From an uncultured Eubacteriales bacterium (lineage in GTDB: Bacteria > Bacillota > Clostridia > Oscillospirales > Oscillospiraceae): DNA of 64,000 bases. Shown piece after piece: positions 59,791-64,000 of this stretch; the stretch's first letter is position 1, and each line of letters begins with the position of its first letter. The DNA lies in the NCBI GenBank assembly GCA_900544405.1, contig UQVA01000007.1, positions 1 through 64,000 on the forward strand, given 5' to 3'. The notes below the pieces were generated by a model. It saw only the letters and a list, made by a program, of their open reading frames with translations, did no database searches and was not told the DNA's origin. Position numbers and translations under genes: made by a program.

Positions 59791-60417
59791 TTATTCTTCT
59801 GCCCGCAGGCCCACGATGCGGCTGTAACCGGACACATAATGATAGGGCGTGACCTCCGTGGCCGCCCCTGGTTCCAGCGTCCCCACATCCCAGGTGTAGC
59901 AGGTCCCGCCAATGTAGGTGTTGCTGGGAGCATCGTAGGCTTTGTAGAGCAGCGTCACCCCGGTGAAGGTCCGGTCCGTCCGATTCATCAGGAGAAGGGT
60001 AATATCCCCGATTTCCTGAATATCCACGGCGTTTTCCGGCAGCAGGTCGCTTTTCTCCGTCTCTGCCTGGACCCATTGAAGGCTCCCGGACCAATGCTCA
60101 GCGTTTTCCGCCATGACCATGGTCACCTGTCCCGGCGGCAGGGCTTCAAAGGGGAAGGTCAGCTTCTTCTCCCCGCTCTGGACCGTCACGGTGCCGTCCA
60201 GCGGGCCCTCCGTGAGATTCTCTATCCGCAAAGACGCCACCTGCATCTCCATGTCCGTCTCCCCGGTCTGGATGCGGGGGCCGTCGTAGGTCCCCTTGGC
60301 TTCCACCCGGATGGTCTCCGTGGCCCAGGGCAGGCGCACCTGCTTGCTGCCTCCTGCGTAGACGCTCAGGGCAAAGCCCGCCGCCATGCCGAAGGCGATC
60401 ATCGTCAGTCTGTTCAT
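59791..60417 (-). CDS. Uncharacterised secreted or membrane-anchored protein
   Basis: 208 residues from ATG 60417 (AAGGAGCG upstream). A short N-terminal hydrophobic segment (MIAFGMAAGFALSVYAGGSK) is followed by a beta-rich domain (VASLRIENLTEGPLDGTVTV, LMNRTDRTFTGVTLLYKAYD, VGTLEPGAATEVTPYHYVSG). It is probably outside the cell. I do not recognise the family. The in-frame extension to 60714 lies within arsR. Confidence 0.6.
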   Translation of the reverse strand: MNRLTMIAFGMAAGFALSVYAGGSKQVRLPWATETIRVEAKGTYDGPRIQTGETDMEMQVASLRIENLTEGPLDGTVTVQSGEKKLTFPFEALPPGQVTMVMAENAEHWSGSLQWVQAETEKSDLLPENAVDIQEIGDITLLLMNRTDRTFTGVTLLYKAYDAPSNTYIGGTCYTWDVGTLEPGAATEVTPYHYVSGYSRIVGLRAEE

Positions 60418-60491
60418 GCCATCGCTCCTTCCGTGCCGCCCATTATAAGGCCCGACTTCGGAAGGAATGGCAGAAAACCGTCTCCGGAAAG

Positions 60492-60521
60492 AAAAAATCT
60501 CCCGGCAAAAAGCCGGGAGAA
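60492..60521 (-). terminator. Terminator of the ArsR gene
   Basis: On the minus strand TCTCCCGGCT pairs with AGCCGGGAGA around TTTT and is followed by TTTTTTC. It lies 10 bases past the ArsR stop. Confidence 0.9.
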
Positions 60522-60530
60522 TCGAAAAAT

Positions 60531-60824
60531 TCACTCCAAAATATGTTCCATTCCCATTTGCAGGATGGTATAAACATGGTCGTCCGCCAGAGAATAGAGG
60601 ATATTTTTTCCTTCCCTGCGGAATTTGATGAGCTGCATTTGTTTTAAGAGCCGAAGCTGGTGAGAAATGGCGCTCTGGGTCACCTGCGTGGCCTCGGCGA
60701 TGTCCGTAACGCACATTTCCCGCTCCGCCAGCAGGGACAATATCTGCACACGGGTGGGGTCGCAGAAGCCCTTGAAAAGCTCCGCTATTTTTTCTGCAAT
60801 GTCCCTGTCCGTTATCCGTTCCAT
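60531..60824 (-). CDS. ArsR/SmtB-family metal-sensing repressor
   Basis: 97 residues. Winged HTH REMCVTDIAEATQVTQSAIS then HQLRLLKQMQLIKFRREGKN. The last helix ADDHVYTILQMGMEHILE has the DxH-x10-HxxE pattern of the alpha-5 zinc site (CzrA/SmtB type). So Zn(II), Co(II) or Ni(II) is the likely signal. It is divergent from the ABC exporter at 61044. Confidence 0.9.
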   Translation of the reverse strand: MERITDRDIAEKIAELFKGFCDPTRVQILSLLAEREMCVTDIAEATQVTQSAISHQLRLLKQMQLIKFRREGKNILYSLADDHVYTILQMGMEHILE

Positions 60825-60851
60825 GGCATTCCCTCCCGTTCTTTCCTATAT

Positions 60852-60880
60852 TGTAATCGAATCGTTCAAAAAATGCAAGG
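60852..60880 (-). promoter_or_regulatory. Promoter of arsR with operator-like spacer
   Basis: On the minus strand TTGCAT (60880-60875), a 17-base spacer and TACAAT (60857-60852). The spacer holds GAACGATTC, an imperfect palindrome where ArsR could block RNA polymerase. Confidence 0.55.
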
Positions 60881-60964
60881 GATAGTTTTCAAAACCATTT
60901 CATCGGGTCATGGATCAGATTTTTCAGTCATTTGAACTGATTTTATTAAATTTTCCGCCTGCTA

Positions 60965-60993
60965 TTGCACTTTTTCTTTCGTTCGACTATAAT
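60965..60993 (+). promoter_or_regulatory. Promoter of the ABC exporter genes
   Basis: TTGCAC (60965-60970), a 17-base spacer and TATAAT (60988-60993), 50 bases ahead of the ATG at 61044. It faces away from the arsR promoter. Confidence 0.75.
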
Positions 60994-61043
60994 GAATCCA
61001 ACGTTCTTTGGAAGAGAGAACGGAAGAAACGGAGGTACAGCCT

Positions 61044-61754
61044 ATGCTGTCCATTGAACATTTCACGAAAACCTACGGCGAGAAAAAGGCCGTCAGCGAC
61101 CTGACCCTGCACATCGCCCCCGGCGAAATTTGCGGCTTCATCGGCCACAACGGTGCCGGAAAGACCACCACATTGAAAGCCTGCTGCGGTATTCTGCCCT
61201 TTGACGAGGGGGAGATCACCGTCTGCGGCCACTCCATCCGAAAGGACCCCATTGCCTGCAAGCAGGCCCTTTCCTATGTGCCGGATAACCCGGACCTGTA
61301 CGAATTCCTCACGGGCTTCCAGTATCTGAACTTTGCAGCGGATATTTATGGGGTCAGCAAGGTCGACCGGACCGCCCGCATTCAGGAATTCGGGGAAAAG
61401 CTGGGCATGACCGACGATCTGGCCCTGCCCATTTCCGACTGTTCCCACGGTATGAAACAGAAAATTGCCCTGATGGCGGCCCTCATCCATCAGCCCCGGC
61501 TTATTTTGCTGGATGAACCCTTTGTGGGTCTGGACCCCCTGGCTACCCATCAGCTGAAAACCCTCATGCACGAGCATTGCCGGCGGGGCGGGGCCATTTT
61601 CTTCTCCACCCATGTGTTGGAGGTGGCCCAGAATCTCTGTGACAAAGTCGCCATCATCAAAAACGGCGCTCTGGTGGCCAGCGGCACCATGGAGGAGGTC
61701 CGGGGCAGTCAATCTCTGGAGCAGGTCTTTCTGGAACTGGAGGGGCAGGCATGA
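61044..61754 (+). CDS. ABC transporter ATP-binding protein
   Basis: 236 residues from ATG 61044 (CGGAGG upstream). Walker A GFIGHNGAGKTTTLKACCG, signature DCSHGMKQKIALMAA-type and Walker B LILLDEPFVGLDPLATHQLK. Forms an exporter with the permease whose gene overlaps its stop (ATGA). The role of ArsR in its control is inferred from position only. Confidence 0.92.
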   Translation: MLSIEHFTKTYGEKKAVSDLTLHIAPGEICGFIGHNGAGKTTTLKACCGILPFDEGEITVCGHSIRKDPIACKQALSYVPDNPDLYEFLTGFQYLNFAADIYGVSKVDRTARIQEFGEKLGMTDDLALPISDCSHGMKQKIALMAALIHQPRLILLDEPFVGLDPLATHQLKTLMHEHCRRGGAIFFSTHVLEVAQNLCDKVAIIKNGALVASGTMEEVRGSQSLEQVFLELEGQA

Positions 61755-63337
61755 TCGGCGCATTGATCCGTGTCCGCTTCCGGGCCCTGTTCGCAGGTCT
61801 GACCCGTCAGAGCCGGACCGGGAAAAAGAAAACCTCCCCGGTGCTGTTCATCGTGCTTTACGGCTATATTGCCCTGATGATGGTGTTTCTGTTTGCTTCT
61901 ACCTTCTCCGAATTGGCGGGACCTTATCATCAGGCGGGGCTGGACTGGCTTTATTTTGCCATGGCGGGACTGATCGGGCTGGCCATGTCGGTGCTGGGCA
62001 GCGTCTTTTCCACCCAGAGCCAGCTTTATGAAGCCAAGGACAACGGTCTTCTGCTGTCCATGCCCATTCCGGCCAGGCTGATTTTACTGAGCCGGATGGT
62101 CCCCCTGCTGGCGTTGAATCTGGTATTTTCGGCGCTGGTCATGGTCCCGGCCTTCGTGGTCTATGCAAATCTGGTCGAATTCAACCTTTTGGGCTTCTGC
62201 TTCCAGCTTCTGAGCCTTCTGGGGGTGGTGCTGCTGTCCCAGGCCATCGCCTGTCTGCTGGGCTGGCTGCTGCATTTGCTTCTGAGCAAGATGAATAAGT
62301 CCGTTGCCTCCATGCTGTACATGATCGTCTTTCTGGGGGTCTACTTCGCCATTTATTCTCAGGCTCAGCAAATCCTCGCCGCCATGGCCTCCGGCGGCAC
62401 GGCCATCGCCGCCGCACTGCAAAGCTGGGTATGGCCTTTGTATGCCATGGGCCGGGGCAGCCTGGGGGCCTTCGGGTACTGCCTGGGCTTTCTGGCCGTC
62501 TGCGCCGCCGCCTTCGCCCTGGTTTACTGGGTCCTGAGCCGGACCTTCCTGGCCACAGCCACCATGGGCCGCACCGTCCGCCGGGCCAAAAAGCTGGATT
62601 GGTCCCGGACCGACCGCCGCCGTCCCATTCAGGCCATCACCGGCAAGGAATGGAAAAAGTTCCTGGGAACGCCGGTGTACCTGACCAACATGGGTCTGGG
62701 CCTTATTTTCACGCCCCTGCTGCCCATTCTGGGCCTGGTGTTCCGGTCCAAGCTGATGCTCCTGGTGCATCTTTTCGGCCTGTCCGGGGGCGTTCTGACG
62801 GCCATTCTCTGCGCCGGGCTTTGCTATGTGGGTTCCATGTCCCTGATCTCCACCCCCTCCGTGTCCCTGGAAGGGAAGAATTTCTGGATCCTTCGGTCCA
62901 TGCCCGTCAGCAGCAAAACCATCCTGCTGGGCAAGCTGCGGCTGCACCTGCTCTGCTGTGTGCCGCTGAATGCGCTTTCCGGTCTGGTGCTGGCGTTGAC
63001 CTATGGCTGCGGGCCCATCAACGCCCTGCTGGCTTCGCTCATCCCCGGTCTGTTCGGGGTCCTGAACGGCGTGCTGGGACTGGTGTTCGGCCTCCAGTGG
63101 GCAAGATTCGACTACATCAGCGAAGCCTACCCCTGCAAGCAGTCCGGTTCCGTGGCTGCCGCCATGTTCTCCCTGTGGGGGCTGGTACTGGTCCTGGGCG
63201 GCGGGTACTTCCTGCTTTCCCCGCTGCTCTCCCCTACCGGGTATCTGGCCCTCTGCGCCGGAATTCTGGCTCTCCTCTCCTTTGCCCTCTACCGGCTGCT
63301 CCTTGGCTGGGGCGTCCGGAAGTGGGAGTCCCTGTAA
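61751..63337 (+). CDS. ABC transporter permease
   Basis: 528 residues with about ten to twelve membrane segments, for example FIVLYGYIALMMVFLFASTF, MLYMIVFLGVYFAIYSQAQQ and LVHLFGLSGGVLTAILCAGL. A large exporter permease of the kind paired with a separate ATPase. Substrate unknown. A terminator follows. Confidence 0.85.
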   Translation: MIGALIRVRFRALFAGLTRQSRTGKKKTSPVLFIVLYGYIALMMVFLFASTFSELAGPYHQAGLDWLYFAMAGLIGLAMSVLGSVFSTQSQLYEAKDNGLLLSMPIPARLILLSRMVPLLALNLVFSALVMVPAFVVYANLVEFNLLGFCFQLLSLLGVVLLSQAIACLLGWLLHLLLSKMNKSVASMLYMIVFLGVYFAIYSQAQQILAAMASGGTAIAAALQSWVWPLYAMGRGSLGAFGYCLGFLAVCAAAFALVYWVLSRTFLATATMGRTVRRAKKLDWSRTDRRRPIQAITGKEWKKFLGTPVYLTNMGLGLIFTPLLPILGLVFRSKLMLLVHLFGLSGGVLTAILCAGLCYVGSMSLISTPSVSLEGKNFWILRSMPVSSKTILLGKLRLHLLCCVPLNALSGLVLALTYGCGPINALLASLIPGLFGVLNGVLGLVFGLQWARFDYISEAYPCKQSGSVAAAMFSLWGLVLVLGGGYFLLSPLLSPTGYLALCAGILALLSFALYRLLLGWGVRKWESL

Positions 63338-63340
63338 AAA

Positions 63341-63381
63341 GCCAAGCCCTCCGGTAAACGCCGGGGGGCTTGTTCTATTTT
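63341..63381 (+). terminator. Terminator after the ABC permease
   Basis: AAGCCCTCCGG pairs with CCGGGGGGCTT around TAAACG and is followed by GTTCTATTTTC. It separates the exporter from spoIVA. Confidence 0.8.
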
Positions 63382-63453
63382 CTCCTGGCGGCACATACCA
63401 TGAAGCAAACCACGGCAGGAGCGTGCCCTCCTGCGCCAACAAGGAGGATGGCT

Positions 63454-64000
63454 ATGGAAAACATCTATGCCGACATTGCCCGGCGCACCGGGGGCAATAT
63501 CTATGTGGGGGTCGTCGGCCCCGTGCGTACCGGCAAATCCACGCTCATCAAGCGCATCATGGAGGTGCTGGTGATCCCGGAAATTCAGGACCCCTACCGG
63601 AAGGAACGGGCCAGGGATGAGCTTCCCCAAAGCGGCTCCGGCCGGACCATTATGACCTCCGAGCCGAAATTCGTGCCGGAGGAAGCCGCTGAGATCACCC
63701 CCGACGGCACGGCGACCTTGCGGGTCCGGCTCATCGACTCCGTTGGGTACATGGTGGACGGAGCCGTGGGGGCCACCGAGGACGGCGTTCCCCGGATGGT
63801 CACGACCCCCTGGTTCGATGAGGAAATCCCCATGACCCAGGCGGCAGAATTGGGGACGAAAAAAGTCATGGAGGACCACTGCTCCGTGGGGCTGGTGGTC
63901 ACGACGGACGGTTCCATTACGGATATTCCGAGAGCCGACTATGAAATGGCCGAAGGCCGGGCCATTGCCGACATGAAGGCCACCGGCAAGCCCTTCCGGG
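63454..64000 (+). CDS. spoIVA: Stage IV sporulation protein A, N-terminal part (runs off the window)
   Basis: ATG 63454 follows AAGGAGG. The visible 182 residues begin MENIYADIARRTGGNIYVGV and contain Walker A GPVRTGKSTLIKRIMEV, the GSGRTIMTSEPKF loop and DSVGYMVDGAVGATEDGVPR. This is SpoIVA, the ATPase that builds the base layer of the spore coat. It is cut by the window edge and not by a mutation. Confidence 0.95.
   Translation, partial: MENIYADIARRTGGNIYVGVVGPVRTGKSTLIKRIMEVLVIPEIQDPYRKERARDELPQSGSGRTIMTSEPKFVPEEAAEITPDGTATLRVRLIDSVGYMVDGAVGATEDGVPRMVTTPWFDEEIPMTQAAELGTKKVMEDHCSVGLVVTTDGSITDIPRADYEMAEGRAIADMKATGKPFR

Overview
The window suggests a moderately GC-rich, endospore-forming Clostridia bacterium, probably an uncultured gut Oscillospiraceae relative. 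The signs are a complete spoIIAA-spoIIAB-sigF operon, yunB and the start of spoIVA, a T-box ahead of cysS, an AgcS-type transporter, and a conjugative element of the Tn1549/Tn916-like class common in gut Firmicutes. The species cannot be fixed from sequence alone.

Bases 1 to about 24,700 are the right part of an integrative conjugative element (ICE); its left end lies outside the window. From left to right it carries the end of a Maff2-like gene, a VirB6/TrbL-like membrane protein, an MT-A70 adenine methylase, a PrgI-like protein, a VirB4 ATPase, a cytosine methylase, an NlpC/P60 cell-wall hydrolase, two small accessory proteins, topoisomerase III, a 1,312-residue ArdC-like/metallopeptidase protein and TnpW. 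A divergent mobilisation block follows (MobC, MobP-type relaxase, Cys-rich VLP protein), then an XRE regulator. Next is an AT-rich cargo island of different base composition (GntR/YtrA regulator, ABC exporter, Cys-rich KTR protein, VanZ-like protein, remnants). The recombination end holds a leader peptide, a sigma factor, an HTH protein, Xis and a tyrosine integrase. Several backbone genes look altered: the methylase lacks a standard start codon, the DUF4366-like gene has an in-frame amber codon, and the cytosine methylase overlaps a second protein-like frame.

From about 24,900 the sequence is chromosomal. A tRNA-Leu(GAG) with its terminator comes first. It is followed by a beta-repeat surface protein, an MscS channel, and an operon of an EctB-like aminotransferase, a MurT-like ligase and a GatD-like protein that lacks the expected glutaminase residues. 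Then come tsaD-rimI-polA-cysS (with T-box), a lipoprotein, an aminotransferase, an AgcS transporter, truA with an ArsC-like gene and a 41-codon ORF, a lipase-like hydrolase, a CopA-CopZ fusion, HxlR-DegV, DUF951, rarA, a DUF3267 protein, two COG0523 metal GTPases (one with a 73-residue His/Cys/Asp stretch), an LCP protein, yunB-ligA, pcrA, the spoIIA operon, a secreted protein, an ArsR repressor, an ABC exporter and the truncated spoIVA.

The strongest candidates for something new are the EctB-MurT-GatD-like operon, the pair of overlapping frames in the ICE cytosine methylase, the CopA-CopZ fusion that keeps an internal ribosome binding site and start, the 38-bp inverted repeats heading two ICE transcription units, and the 35-codon leader whose start codon lies in a hairpin.
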